DNA of 64,000 nucleotides from CAIKZJ01 sp964626015 (GTDB taxonomy: Bacteria; Bacteroidota; Ignavibacteria; Tepidaquicellales; Tepidaquicellaceae). The stretch is from contig CAZVCC010000010.1 in assembly GCA_964626015.1 (NCBI GenBank), forward strand, positions 5,372 to 69,371, read 5' to 3'. Shown here piece by piece: positions 1-9,310 of this stretch. The position numbers and the translations under genes were made by a program. How positions within the stretch are numbered: position 1 is the stretch's first letter; every line of letters begins with the position of its first letter. The notes beneath the pieces were generated by a model. That model searched no databases and was not told the DNA's origin. It saw nothing but the letters and a program-made list of their open reading frames with translations.

Positions 1-495
1 ATCAACTTTAACAACAACACCAAGGTCATTTTTACCAACACCATAATCATAGATGTTAATCCATTTTAAATTTCCCGATGAATCATACTTTATCGTTACA
101 CAATCAAAATTGTTACCTGTATTATTGACTGAACCTGTTACATATGCATTACCTACATCATCCACTGCTAAAGAAATTAGTTGATCGTTATTGTTGATTG
201 CTCCGTTATAGGTTTTACTCCAAATAGTATGTCCAGCGGGAGAAATTTTCATTAAGAAATAATCAGTGTAAGTACCGCTGTTATTAACGTAACCTGCTGC
301 ATAGACATTGTTTTGTTTGTCGAAAGCAATATTGTTACCATAGTCGGCGCTGTTTGAACCGGTTCCTGTAACTTTTTTTATCCATTCCTGCTGATACTGA
401 GCGGAAAGATTATTGATGATTAAAATATGGGTAAGCATTACGCTTACCCATACATAAAAATTAATTTTGCTATTTCTTTTATTGTTTGTACTCAT
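1..495 (-). CDS. Secreted SBBP-type beta-propeller protein, 3' end outside window
   Basis: Reading from the ATG at 495 down to base 1 gives 165 codons without a stop, so the C-terminus lies outside the window. The first 35 or so residues form a signal peptide that ends near LSAQ. What follows is rich in repeats of the form GNAYVTGSV and NNVYAAGYV with KISPAG-type and KYDSSGN segments, the pattern of SBBP beta-propeller repeats. Proteins of this make-up in this lineage usually end in a T9SS sorting domain, but that part cannot be seen here. It lies 22 bp downstream of the next T9SS gene on the same strand, so the two are probably co-transcribed. Function unknown. Confidence 0.8.
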   Translation of the reverse strand, partial: MSTNNKRNSKINFYVWVSVMLTHILIINNLSAQYQQEWIKKVTGTGSNSADYGNNIAFDKQNNVYAAGYVNNSGTYTDYFLMKISPAGHTIWSKTYNGAINNNDQLISLAVDDVGNAYVTGSVNNTGNNFDCVTIKYDSSGNLKWINIYDYGVGKNDLGVVVKVD

Positions 496-517
496 ATTCA
501 AAAATTAAAAATTATAT

Positions 518-2011
518 TTATTTAATCAACATCATTCGTTTAGTATCCACAAAGTCATTGGATTCTAATCTATAAATATATACTCCCGAAGATAAATGCG
601 AGCCGTTAAACTCAACTGTATATTCACCCGCTGACTTATATTCATTTACCAGTACATTCACCAATCGTCCCAAAACATCATAAACCGCTAACCTGGTAAT
701 ACCAGACTTAGCAAGAGAATAACTGATTTTAGTTTTTGGATTAAACGGGTTTGGATAGTTTTGGGATAATGAGTATGAAGATGGGATTTCAATACTGATA
801 TTATGTACGAAAACAACGCTGTCGGGGTTCGTGTAAGAGCGAACGTTTAAATACATTTGCGGATGACCACCTAAACGGGTGTCCCGCCAAAGATTAATGT
901 ATTTTTTGTTGATAAGTACAATATCATTGCCAGTCTTGGGAATGTTTGGAAATTGGTTAGAGGCTAAGAAATAAGAACCGATAGGATTATCCGCTTTATC
1001 TATTCTTAAGTTATACATACCGCTGCCACTAACATCGATACTTAAGAGAAAAATAAGGTTTCCTTCATCATCAGAGCTAAATTGATAAACATAAGAGTTA
1101 CCGTTTATGATTTTATTGATTCCGATTTTATTACCGTTTGAATCGAATCTCTGGTATTTAATTCTTGCGACGACTGTACTGTAAGGAATTTCTTTAAAAC
1201 CGACCACAAAATTACCGGATGAATCAAATGCAGCTTCAGGATAAGAACGATCATCAATAGGATCAGAACCATTTTCATTAACCTGAACATTATTACCAAT
1301 TTGTAATCCGTTTCGAGAATACAATTGGCAATAGATTGTTTTGGGGAACACGTTTGGAGAACCGCACCAGGCGATTACAAAACTACCATTATTACTGACT
1401 GCTATGGACGGAGTACCATAACTGTTATATTGATTGACTTTTACATTGCTGCCGATTTTAACTCCATTAGAATCAACAATCTGAAAATAAACATTTGGCC
1501 GGGCTGATGTTGGGATAGCGTAATCGAATGTTACGATAAATCTGCCAAGTGAGTCTGTACATATAGAATAATTTCCATCATATCCAATAATTATTTCATT
1601 TAGTTGTATTTCGGATGATATCGGAATGCCATTTTTATTATATATTTTCAATAAAATTTTAGATCCATATGGGTTAGATGACAAACCTGTCCAAACTATT
1701 CCAAAAGAGCCGTCTTTTCTTACTGAAACAAAAGGTTTACCTTCGTAGCCAGAAATAGAGTTTAAACTGAAATTGTCCCCAACTCTATTGAATAAACTAT
1801 CGAATATTTGAATAAAAATTTTTCTTTCACCCATACCATTATTAACTTCCCAAGTTACTACGGTATTTCCTTTGACGTTTGAGGATACTGAAGAATAGTA
1901 TTTTGCAGTAGTATAAATATTAGTATCCAGATTCACTTTCATATCATTCACAAGTTGTGCGAAGAGAAGGTTTGGTAGTAATATTGAGAGAATTATTATT
2001 AAGTTTTTCAT
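518..2011 (-). CDS. T9SS-exported repeat protein with C-terminal sorting domain
   Basis: A 497-residue secreted protein. Residues 1-19 are a signal peptide (MKNLIIILSILLPNLLFAQ). The body repeats blocks such as GSFGIVWTG, GNFVVGFKE and GSFVIAWCG, which suggests beta-propeller blades and resembles hypothetical surface proteins of Ignavibacteria. The last 85 residues are a classic type A T9SS sorting domain: SLSQNYPNPFNP, then a VYDVLGR strand, SAGEYTVEFNGSHLSSGVYIYRL and a basic end. It should cross the outer membrane through T9SS and be anchored or released at the surface. The sorting-domain call is firm. The substrate or role of the body is unknown. Confidence 0.85.
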   Translation of the reverse strand: MKNLIIILSILLPNLLFAQLVNDMKVNLDTNIYTTAKYYSSVSSNVKGNTVVTWEVNNGMGERKIFIQIFDSLFNRVGDNFSLNSISGYEGKPFVSVRKDGSFGIVWTGLSSNPYGSKILLKIYNKNGIPISSEIQLNEIIIGYDGNYSICTDSLGRFIVTFDYAIPTSARPNVYFQIVDSNGVKIGSNVKVNQYNSYGTPSIAVSNNGSFVIAWCGSPNVFPKTIYCQLYSRNGLQIGNNVQVNENGSDPIDDRSYPEAAFDSSGNFVVGFKEIPYSTVVARIKYQRFDSNGNKIGINKIINGNSYVYQFSSDDEGNLIFLLSIDVSGSGMYNLRIDKADNPIGSYFLASNQFPNIPKTGNDIVLINKKYINLWRDTRLGGHPQMYLNVRSYTNPDSVVFVHNISIEIPSSYSLSQNYPNPFNPKTKISYSLAKSGITRLAVYDVLGRLVNVLVNEYKSAGEYTVEFNGSHLSSGVYIYRLESNDFVDTKRMMLIK

Positions 2012-2380
2012 TTTTGTTTGTTTCTTAAATCTTTTAATAAGTTAGTTTTATTTATTTTAATGCGAAATGATAAAAGTTTCTTTCAAAGTTTATAAATTTG
2101 ATAAGTATTTTATTCTTGCTTTATTGCCCGTGAAATTTGATTGAATAACTTTTCTTAATTTGTTATAATGATAATGCATTTTAACTGACTCCTTTCTTAT
2201 GTTGTTATTTAATTAGTGGTTAAATTATAATAACATTCGTTGAGCCGGTTTTGTTTTATCTTCTCAATTTTTCGTCGTGTACAGAGTCATTCTCTTGTAC
2301 CTTTTTAATTATGTATTTTTTAAGGATTAAATTAAGTAAGTTTATATACAATTTCCTCAAAACATTTTAAATAATCACAT
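2012..2380. other. Divergent intergenic region
   Basis: This 369-bp, very AT-rich stretch separates the minus-strand T9SS genes from the plus-strand transketolase-family gene, so it must hold the promoters of both. I see no reading frame of note, no strong hairpin and no convincing Shine-Dalgarno site before the ATG at 2381. No specific promoter can be called with confidence. Confidence 0.4.
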
Positions 2381-4786
2381 ATGGAAGCAATTAAATCAAA
2401 GCCATTTACATTAGGACCGCGCAGAGGTCAGTTTTATGACGTTAACGATATTCTTAAAAGTGTTGAACCTGTTCAAAAAAGTGAATTAGACAAGTTCGAA
2501 AAGCTTGACTTAATCTATAGAACCCTTTGCGGAATTCTCTATAACTTCGTCCCGACGAGCGGACATCCCGGCGGCTCAATATCCTCTGGAAGGTTTGTTG
2601 AATCTGTTATTTACAAAACGGCAGATTACAATTTCTCAGACCCGAGACTTGAATCAAACGATATGGTAGTTTATGCAGCGGGTCATAAAGCAATGGGACT
2701 TTATGCAATGTATGCTTTAAGAAATGAACTGGTGCGTGCTTTTAAACCAGGTCTGTTACCCGATGAAAATAACCAATTGCGTTTTGAGGATTTACTCGGT
2801 TTCAGAAGAAATCCCGTAAATGATACTCCTCTATTCCTGAAGTTTAAATCAAAAGCACTCGACGGGCATCCGACTCCTTCGACTCCCTTCGTAAAGGTTG
2901 CAACAGGTGCCAGTGGTGTCGGCGTTCCTTCTGGATTTGGCCTCGCACTTGGTGCTGTAGATTATTTTGGAGATAGTGCCCCGAAGGTTCATATGGTTGA
3001 AGGTGAAGGCGGTATGACTCCCGGTCGTGTTGCCGAAGCTCTCGCTGCTGCATCTTCTATGTGCCTCCATAATATAATTATGCATATTGATTTCAATCAG
3101 GCATCTATAGATAGTAATCGTGTCTGCCGTGACGGCGAACTAAGAGGCGATTATGTTCAGTGGGATCCCGCTGAGCTTGCTTATCTTCATGACTTTAACG
3201 TAATCTATGTTGATGACGGTAAAGACCATAACAAGTGTATCGTTGCGCAGGCATTCGCAAAGCAGTTAAATAACGGTATGCCCACGGCTATTGTTTACAG
3301 AACAATCAAAGGCTGGCAGTACGGAATCGAAGGCAGAGGCTCGCACGGTGCTGGACATAAATTCTGCTCGCCTGAATATTATAATTTCCTTTCTACTTTT
3401 GAAAATACATTTGGCGTAAAGATGCCCGTCTTTGTTGCAAAGAACACAACTGAATTAAAGAATGAATTTGGTCAGCTTGTTCCGCAGTTTGAAGGCGACT
3501 GGAATAGGATAAATATTGAAAAGTATTACTGGGATACATTGCTGATTGTCAGAGACGTTATCGAAAAGAATAAAGACCTCAGCTTCTTTGCCGAGGCAGT
3601 CGAAGATTCGAAGAAGAGACTTGAAAAGCTAAACAGAAAGCCGCGCGAAAGCAAGCCCGAACTTGATAAACTTTACAGCGGCAAATCTATAAATGTTAAC
3701 GATATTCCCGAAGAACTAAAGATAGTTCCGGGCAGCGTTACAACTATCAGAGCAGTGCTCGGCTCTTCACTCGGATACATAAACAAAAAAACCAATGGTG
3801 CAGTGCTTGGTGTAGCTGCTGACCTTCTCGGCTCAACAAGTGTTAATCTTGTTGGCGAAGGATTCCAAAACGGTTTCTTTAATTCAAAATCAAATCCTGG
3901 TTCAAGGATTTTGACTGTTGGAGGAATATGTGAAGACGCTATGGGCGGAATGATGGCAGGTCTCGGAGCTTATGGCAGACACATGGGGGTAAGTTCTTCT
4001 TACGGTGCTTTCATCTCTGCTATGGAGCATACAGCCGCAAGACTTCATGCAATCGGTGAAATGAGCAAGGTCGAACATTATGGCGGTAATTACAACACAT
4101 GGATTCTCGTTAATGCTCACGCTGGTTTAAAAACTGGTGAAGATGGTCCTACACATGCTGACCCTCAATGTTTACAGCTGTTGCAGGGGAACTTCCCGAA
4201 GGGTACTGTTATAACTCTTACACCTTGGGAACCGGGCGAAGTCTGGAGCCTTCTCATTGCAGGATTAATGAAACGCCCAGCGGTTCTTTCGCCTTACGTT
4301 ACAAGACCAAATGAAAAGATATATGACAGAAAAGCATTGAACCTTGCACCTGCTTCTGAAGCTGCTAAAGGAATGTATTTGCTCAGAAAGGCTGACCCGA
4401 AGAAGAAACTCGACGGTAGCATTGTTCTTCAGGAAAGCGGCGTAACGATTGAATTCGTTTCTTATGTTCTCCCGAAACTCGATGCTGAAGGATATAATGT
4501 TAATGTTTATTACATTTCAAGTGCCGAACTTTTTGACCTCCTTCCCGAAAAGGAAAAAGAAGAAATTTATCCGCAGGAAGTTGCTCAGAACGCTCTCGGT
4601 ATAACGGGATTCACATTGCCGACTATGGAGAAATGGATTACTTCATACGAGGGCAGAAAGAGAATCCTGCATCCGTTCCGCAATGGTCACTTCCTCGGAA
4701 GCGGTACTGCTGAAATAGTTCTCAAACAGGCAGGGCTCGACGGTGAAGGTATTTATGCTGAGGTTATCAATTATTTAAAGAAATAG
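2381..4786 (+). CDS. Transketolase-family thiamine diphosphate enzyme
   Basis: An 801-residue cytoplasmic enzyme. Residues around 60-70 (TSGHPGGSISSG) match the transketolase N-terminal substrate loop. Residues about 206-240 form the thiamine diphosphate and Mg binding motif, here starting GEGG and ending DFNQ instead of the usual GDG and DDN. The middle (near residue 510-590) holds a pyrimidine-binding domain with GICEDAMGGMMAGL, and the end has the transketolase C-terminal domain with GSGTAEIVL. It should transfer a two-carbon ketol unit in the pentose phosphate pathway. At 801 residues it is longer than usual (about 660), so it may be a distinct subfamily with another sugar-phosphate or ketoacid donor. 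It is monocistronic and ends at a strong terminator. Confidence 0.8.
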   Translation: MEAIKSKPFTLGPRRGQFYDVNDILKSVEPVQKSELDKFEKLDLIYRTLCGILYNFVPTSGHPGGSISSGRFVESVIYKTADYNFSDPRLESNDMVVYAAGHKAMGLYAMYALRNELVRAFKPGLLPDENNQLRFEDLLGFRRNPVNDTPLFLKFKSKALDGHPTPSTPFVKVATGASGVGVPSGFGLALGAVDYFGDSAPKVHMVEGEGGMTPGRVAEALAAASSMCLHNIIMHIDFNQASIDSNRVCRDGELRGDYVQWDPAELAYLHDFNVIYVDDGKDHNKCIVAQAFAKQLNNGMPTAIVYRTIKGWQYGIEGRGSHGAGHKFCSPEYYNFLSTFENTFGVKMPVFVAKNTTELKNEFGQLVPQFEGDWNRINIEKYYWDTLLIVRDVIEKNKDLSFFAEAVEDSKKRLEKLNRKPRESKPELDKLYSGKSINVNDIPEELKIVPGSVTTIRAVLGSSLGYINKKTNGAVLGVAADLLGSTSVNLVGEGFQNGFFNSKSNPGSRILTVGGICEDAMGGMMAGLGAYGRHMGVSSSYGAFISAMEHTAARLHAIGEMSKVEHYGGNYNTWILVNAHAGLKTGEDGPTHADPQCLQLLQGNFPKGTVITLTPWEPGEVWSLLIAGLMKRPAVLSPYVTRPNEKIYDRKALNLAPASEAAKGMYLLRKADPKKKLDGSIVLQESGVTIEFVSYVLPKLDAEGYNVNVYYISSAELFDLLPEKEKEEIYPQEVAQNALGITGFTLPTMEKWITSYEGRKRILHPFRNGHFLGSGTAEIVLKQAGLDGEGIYAEVINYLKK

Positions 4787-4805
4787 AAACTTAATTTACA
4801 TAAAT

Positions 4806-4832
4806 AAAAAAGGGGCTAAACGCCCCTTTTTT
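4806..4832. terminator. Bidirectional rho-independent terminator
   Basis: A perfect 11-bp stem (AAAAAAGGGGC pairing with GCCCCTTTTTT) around a TAAAC loop lies 20 bp after the transketolase stop and 19 bp before the end of the convergent gene. The A tract and T tract make it work on both strands. Confidence 0.9.
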
Positions 4833-4850
4833 ATTTCAATCAAAATCACC

Positions 4851-5216
4851 TTACTTGGTCTGTGCGTAAGAAAATGTCCCATCTCCATTTATCTGCAGTG
4901 CTACGAGTTTGCATGCATCTATACCGGAAAATACAACAAAGGCTCCTTCTGTGTCTGTAATTTTCATGTCAAACATACAAGTTTCACCAAATTCTGCTGG
5001 AATGTTTACCGTAACTGTTGATCCGTTTTCGAACAAGTCGTTCGGAAGAATATCGCTTCCCCAATTGTTTGATTCTGCAGGTGATACAAAAATATCACTC
5101 AGTGTAAAACCGGTGTTGTTAACAACCTGATAGGTTAATGCCTGTGCAGATGAATCTTTTGCTGAGAATAAAGAAATTCCCGAAAGCAAAATTAATAAAA
5201 ATAACAGCTTTTTCAT
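4851..5216 (-). CDS. Small secreted protein of unknown function
   Basis: A 121-residue protein with a signal peptide over residues 1-25 (cut after DSSAQA). The mature part starts LTYQVVNNTGFTLSDIFVSPAESNNWG and ends with a FSGIDACKLVAL strand. This NNTG ... SPxxSNNWG arrangement is a recurring family of small, beta-rich periplasmic or secreted proteins that I cannot tie to a function. Two cysteines (in GETCMFD and DACKL) could form a disulfide bond outside the cytoplasm. It is a single gene, convergent with the transketolase-family gene and sharing its terminator. Confidence 0.75.
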   Translation of the reverse strand: MKKLLFLLILLSGISLFSAKDSSAQALTYQVVNNTGFTLSDIFVSPAESNNWGSDILPNDLFENGSTVTVNIPAEFGETCMFDMKITDTEGAFVVFSGIDACKLVALQINGDGTFSYAQTK

Positions 5217-5352
5217 TTTCTCTCCCTATTTTAATTATTTATTTGTTGTTTTGGTAGCTATTTAACCTCAATAAAAGAATATTAATTTCCTGAAATTCAA
5301 TTTTATCTTATTGTTTTATGAATTATATTTACTACTAAATTATTAAAAAATT

Positions 5353-5814
5353 ATGCAGTCAAAAGCAAAAACAGTAAGCGAATACATTAAAGAATTGCCT
5401 CCGGATAGAAAAGAAGCGATTACTAAGTTAAGAAAATACATTCTTAAGAATCTTCCTAAAGGATTCAAAGAGGGAATCGGTTATGGCATGATGGGGTATT
5501 ACGTCCCTCACAGTATTTATCCAAATGGATACCATTGCACTCCCGAACTTCCTCTTCCGTTTGCAGGAATAGCATCACAGAAGAATTTTATTTCGTTCTA
5601 TCACATGGGTATGTATGCAGATCCTGAGCTTCTAAAATGGTTCACAACCGAATATCCTAAGCACACTAAAGCAAAACTTGATATGGGAAAAAGCTGCGTC
5701 CGTTTTAAAAAACCCGAACATATTCCCTACGAACTTATAGGTAAACTAATGAAGAAAATGACCGTTAAAGATTGGATTAAGCTCTATGAGAAAAATTACC
5801 TGAAATCAAAATAA
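5353..5814 (+). CDS. DUF1801 (YdhG-like) family protein
   Basis: A 153-residue soluble protein. The N-terminal pattern (TVSEYIKELPPDRKEAITKLR), the central GIGYGMMGYYVP loop and the segment PFAGIASQKNFISFYHMGMY are characteristic of the DUF1801/YdhG family, which shares a fold with an iron chaperone-like protein in Bacilli. The C-terminal KSCVRFKKPEHIPYELIGKLMKK helix is also typical. The biochemical role is not settled. It stands alone, with no close co-directional neighbour, and no signal peptide is present. Confidence 0.85.
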   Translation: MQSKAKTVSEYIKELPPDRKEAITKLRKYILKNLPKGFKEGIGYGMMGYYVPHSIYPNGYHCTPELPLPFAGIASQKNFISFYHMGMYADPELLKWFTTEYPKHTKAKLDMGKSCVRFKKPEHIPYELIGKLMKKMTVKDWIKLYEKNYLKSK

Positions 5815-6159
5815 TCCAAATTTTTGTTTGAAATATCTAAAAAAAGAATAAGTTTTTTGGAACTTTTCTAATATATTTGTAGTTATATATTTATGTATAT
5901 ATAACTCGCTTAAGTACTCCAGTAGTACTTAAATCTTTATCTTTTCACACATAAATTACTCAAAAAACAATAAACTCTAAATTCTTCCGCTGATAGCCCG
6001 TTAATAGTCCGATTATTCTCCGTTAATATTTCGGTATAATTTGCCTTTCCTCAGGTGTTTCAAAGTATTTTCTCCCTGCTTTCTTGACTCCCAAATAAAC
6101 ATCTTTAATCGTTAGTTTATCAATTAAACTCAACATTATTCATCACACGCACATATCCT
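5815..6159. other. Intergenic region with two adjacent hairpins
   Basis: No gene is seen in these 345 bp between the DUF1801 gene and the convergent fumarylacetoacetase gene. The notable content is the pair of perfect inverted repeats at 5881-5932, listed separately. The remainder is AT-rich without clear signals. Confidence 0.5.
5881..5932. repeat. Two perfect hairpins in tandem
   Basis: AGTTATATAT at 5881-5890 pairs with ATATATAACT at 5897-5906 (6-nt loop). TTAAGTACT at 5910-5918 pairs with AGTACTTAA at 5924-5932 (5-nt loop). Only 3 nt separate them. They lie 66 bp after the DUF1801 gene, without a T tract, so they may be a processing site, an operator pair or a weak terminator. Confidence 0.7.
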
Positions 6160-7410
6160 CTATTTCCCCGGAAGTAGCTTAGACCTCACCTCACCAAATC
6201 CAACCGTAAAGTTTTCTTCTTTGCAGTAAGCCGTCATTATTACCGTATCGCCATCCTCGATGAACTTTCTTTCTTCTCCCGTTGGCAGTTTCAAAGGCTC
6301 TGTCCCTCTCCATGTAATTTCAAGCATTGAGCCTCGTGAGTTCTTGTCCGGTCCGCTTATTGTTCCCGATGCCATCATGTCGCCCGTTCTTGTATTGCAT
6401 CCATTAACGGTATGATGTGCAAGATGCTGGCTCATATTGTAGTATAAGTATTTGTAGTTTGATTTTGTTATTGTTACGGGTTCAGTCATCTTACTGCTTT
6501 GAAGTTTAACCTCAAGCTTAATGTCATATGTCGGATTACCCTTCGTCTGAAGATAGGGCAGGAGCTCCTTCTCAGGCGCTGGTCCTTCAGCTCTGAAAGG
6601 TTTCAGTGCGTCAAGCGTTACAACCCACGGTGAAATTGAAGTAGCAAAATTCTTCGCAAGAAAAGGTCCGAGCGGTTGGTATTCCCATGTTTGTATGTCC
6701 CTCGCACTCCAGTCATTCACAACCACCATTCCAAAGATATGCTCCTCTGCATTATCAACACTAATACTATCACCAAGTTTATTCCCTGTTCCGATGAAGA
6801 ATCCCATCTCAAGTTCAAAGTCCATGTTCTTGCACGCCCCGAAAACAGGCGGTGCATTAGGGTCGGGACGTGTTTGTCCTTTTGGACGATGTATATTCTC
6901 ACCGCTCACAATTATTGAACTCGACCTTCCGTGGTAAGCAATCGGTATATGCAGCCAGTTCGGCATCAACGCATTATCTTTCCCCCTGAACATAACTCCG
7001 ACATTTGTAGCATGCTCACGCGAAGAATAGAAGTCCGTGTAGTCGCCGATGCTTACCGGCAAAACCATCTGAACATCTTTAATTTTATGAAAGCATCTTT
7101 TCCTAAGTGCATCATTATCCCGTAGTTCAGGATTATCTGCATTTAGTATATTCTGTATTCTGTTTCTTACATCTGTCCATACTGGTTTCCCGCACGCCAT
7201 AAACTCATTAAGAGTCGTTGCAAGAAACACTCTATTTCCTTTTAATTTCGTATGTATAAAGAAACCTTCTTCTTCAAGAAGCTTAAGGTCAAGCACATAG
7301 TCGCCGATTGCAGTAACAATTCTTGATTCACCGTTTATTCTCGCAGCACCAAACGGAATATTTTCTATTGGAAAGTGTGTATCTTTGCTGTATTCTATAA
7401 AGGACTTCAT
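6160..7410 (-). CDS. fahA: Fumarylacetoacetase
   Basis: A 416-residue cytoplasmic enzyme that cleaves fumarylacetoacetate into fumarate and acetoacetate, the last step of tyrosine and homogentisate breakdown. The sequence shows the N-terminal SH3-like part, then the active-site segments DYTDFYSSREHATNVG, HIPIAYHGRSSSI, FELEMGFFIGTGN (acidic metal ligands), NDWSARDIQTWEYQPLGPF and the C-terminal MMASGTISGP. The length matches the eukaryote-like FAH family (about 420). The start ATG at 7410 follows the stop of the upstream gene by 1 bp, so the two genes form an operon. Other tyrosine-pathway genes are not in the window. Confidence 0.95.
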   Translation of the reverse strand: MKSFIEYSKDTHFPIENIPFGAARINGESRIVTAIGDYVLDLKLLEEEGFFIHTKLKGNRVFLATTLNEFMACGKPVWTDVRNRIQNILNADNPELRDNDALRKRCFHKIKDVQMVLPVSIGDYTDFYSSREHATNVGVMFRGKDNALMPNWLHIPIAYHGRSSSIIVSGENIHRPKGQTRPDPNAPPVFGACKNMDFELEMGFFIGTGNKLGDSISVDNAEEHIFGMVVVNDWSARDIQTWEYQPLGPFLAKNFATSISPWVVTLDALKPFRAEGPAPEKELLPYLQTKGNPTYDIKLEVKLQSSKMTEPVTITKSNYKYLYYNMSQHLAHHTVNGCNTRTGDMMASGTISGPDKNSRGSMLEITWRGTEPLKLPTGEERKFIEDGDTVIMTAYCKEENFTVGFGEVRSKLLPGK

Positions 7411-7411
7411 A

Positions 7412-8392
7412 TTATAATAAATTTAACTTTTTAAGGTCGTCTTTCGGCTCGTCAAAGCTGCAGCTCCCGAAAGAATTTACAAACTCATTCCTTGCTTTTG
7501 TTATACTGTCTGCATCCGCTGTAATTTCATTCCATTTAAATTCTTCCGCCGTAAACATAAACGATTCCGCTCTTTCATCTTTAATTACATCATTTATTTC
7601 TTTCAGCGAAAGGGGATTAGAATATGCAAGTATTCCCGCCCCGAAAACATTGAGAAATCCATGCATCTTCGTCGAGACAGAGTCATTGTAATGCCTTACA
7701 GGATGATGAAGTCCGGCTGTTGCTTTAAACCTTACCTTATTATCTCTGCAAGTTTTTAATGCAAACGAAACCTGCTGTGTTGAAGGAAAAAGCTCTGGCA
7801 TTATGCCTCCTGTTCTGAGCTTAAAACCTGACTTGCAGGCATCGTTCATTTCTGTTGAAGTATGTGCAAGTTTCTCAAACACAAACTCGTAATTATTGTT
7901 AACTGGAGGTTCAAAGAAAATCACACTTTCCTGCATATCAAAACTTTTCAATATCTCGCAGCTGTCTTTTAAAAACGTTTGCAGTCCGTACTTATTGTAT
8001 CTATCAAACAATTCCTCTGGGAGTTTTACCTCAAAACTGTTTACTTCAGTGCTCGCATTCTTTTCTGCAAAATCTTTCACATGCTTAAGATCTGCCTCAA
8101 ATGATGTCAGAAAATCCTTTGCAGTCTTTCCCCCCGTCAGTAGCAGAGTAAACGAAACTCTCCTCTCGGAGTCATATTCCTTCAGAAGTCTATAAACATC
8201 TGAATCATTCTTAGTGAACGACTCAAACGACTTCCTGGTACATACAAACTTATCCATCATCCATTCATCATCCGAACTGATATAATCAAGATAATTCCTG
8301 AATGCTGGTGTAAGCTCAAGATTAGCAGGTGGAAACATTCCCGCATAATCTATTATACCTCTCATAAAACTATTAAAAGACTTCGTCATCAA
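7412..8392 (-). CDS. Conserved protein of unknown function, operonic with fahA
   Basis: A 326-residue soluble protein with no signal peptide or membrane segment. Recognisable parts are RGIIDYAGMFPPANLEL at the start, an IIFFEPPVNNNYEF strand near residue 155, LRTGGIMPELFPS near 200 and the histidine-rich FKATAGLHHPVRHYN near 228. The alternation of strands and helices, with a repeated beta-strand plus charged residue pattern, is compatible with a TIM barrel, but this is only inference. It is the first gene of a two-gene operon with fumarylacetoacetase, so a role in aromatic amino acid breakdown is likely. I do not recognise a named family. Confidence 0.7.
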   Translation of the reverse strand: MMTKSFNSFMRGIIDYAGMFPPANLELTPAFRNYLDYISSDDEWMMDKFVCTRKSFESFTKNDSDVYRLLKEYDSERRVSFTLLLTGGKTAKDFLTSFEADLKHVKDFAEKNASTEVNSFEVKLPEELFDRYNKYGLQTFLKDSCEILKSFDMQESVIFFEPPVNNNYEFVFEKLAHTSTEMNDACKSGFKLRTGGIMPELFPSTQQVSFALKTCRDNKVRFKATAGLHHPVRHYNDSVSTKMHGFLNVFGAGILAYSNPLSLKEINDVIKDERAESFMFTAEEFKWNEITADADSITKARNEFVNSFGSCSFDEPKDDLKKLNLL

Positions 8393-8527
8393 TTTTGTCT
8401 GTATAAAAATATCTTTTATTTTCTTCTTAAAACATGAAATAGTATAAATAAATTCATAACATACAGAGGCTTATTATAACATTTAAAATTCTTGCTAATA
8501 TTATTAATTTCATTAAAACAATCTATC

Positions 8528-9274
8528 ATGAAAAAACTTATAATAATAGCAATAACAGTTATGACTCTATTCTCCTGCGGTCTTTTAAAGAAAAAGACGT
8601 CAGAAGATAAAAGCAGAGCAGTAGAAGAAAAAAAGACCGAACAGTCAAACAGTGTTAATAAAGATAGTGATGTTGAAAGAAAACCTGCCGCAATCACAGA
8701 AGTAGAAATGCTTATTTTTGATAAATCAAATCTCCCTCCGGCAATAAAATACGATGGTAATGTTGTTACCGGTAAAAGATGGAACGATAAAAACGGTGAG
8801 AATATACTGATACTTACAAAAACAAATCTGAAAGAAAAGAAAGTAAGAAAATCGGGATTCGAAGAGACCGATTTAGAGTGCGAGCTGTACGGTTATCACT
8901 ATGTCAGTTCAGGCGGTTCTTATTCACTGCTCTGGAAAATACAGGACTTTGTAAAAGAATGCTGGTTTGATTTAACTCTTGATTTCATTCCCGGTTCATT
9001 AAGCATAACGGATTTAAACGAGAACGGTATTGCTGAAAGCACGTTTCTCTATAAGATGTCATGCCGCAGCGATGTTTCTCCCTCGGAATTAAAATTAATG
9101 ATGCACGAAAACGATGTCAAGTATGCACTTCGCGGTGAAATGCTCATCAAGATGGAAGGGTTTACTGCTGGCGGAAATTACAAAGTTGATAAATCTTTTG
9201 ACAGTGCACCCGCAGGATTTCTTGATTATGCAAAGTCCCAGTGGAAAGAATACCGCCTGGAAACATTTAATTAA
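8528..9274 (+). CDS. Lipoprotein of unknown function
   Basis: Starting at the ATG at 8528 gives 248 residues with a type II signal peptide: MKKLIIIAITVMTLFSC, where LFSC is the lipobox and cysteine 17 would be lipidated. An upstream frame adds 12 residues that only disturb the signal, so the later start is preferred. After the cysteine comes a highly charged linker of Lys, Glu and Ser (residues 20-60), then a globular part ending in SAPAGFLDYAKSQWKEYRLE. The segment LGFIPGSLSITDLNENG-like (seen as DFIPGSLSITDLNENGIAES) recalls proteins that describe a decoded quantity, but no family is assigned. It is monocistronic. Confidence 0.7.
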   Translation: MKKLIIIAITVMTLFSCGLLKKKTSEDKSRAVEEKKTEQSNSVNKDSDVERKPAAITEVEMLIFDKSNLPPAIKYDGNVVTGKRWNDKNGENILILTKTNLKEKKVRKSGFEETDLECELYGYHYVSSGGSYSLLWKIQDFVKECWFDLTLDFIPGSLSITDLNENGIAESTFLYKMSCRSDVSPSELKLMMHENDVKYALRGEMLIKMEGFTAGGNYKVDKSFDSAPAGFLDYAKSQWKEYRLETFN

Positions 9275-9310
9275 TCAGTGAGACGATAAATTATTTCTGA
9301 AGCAAACAAA

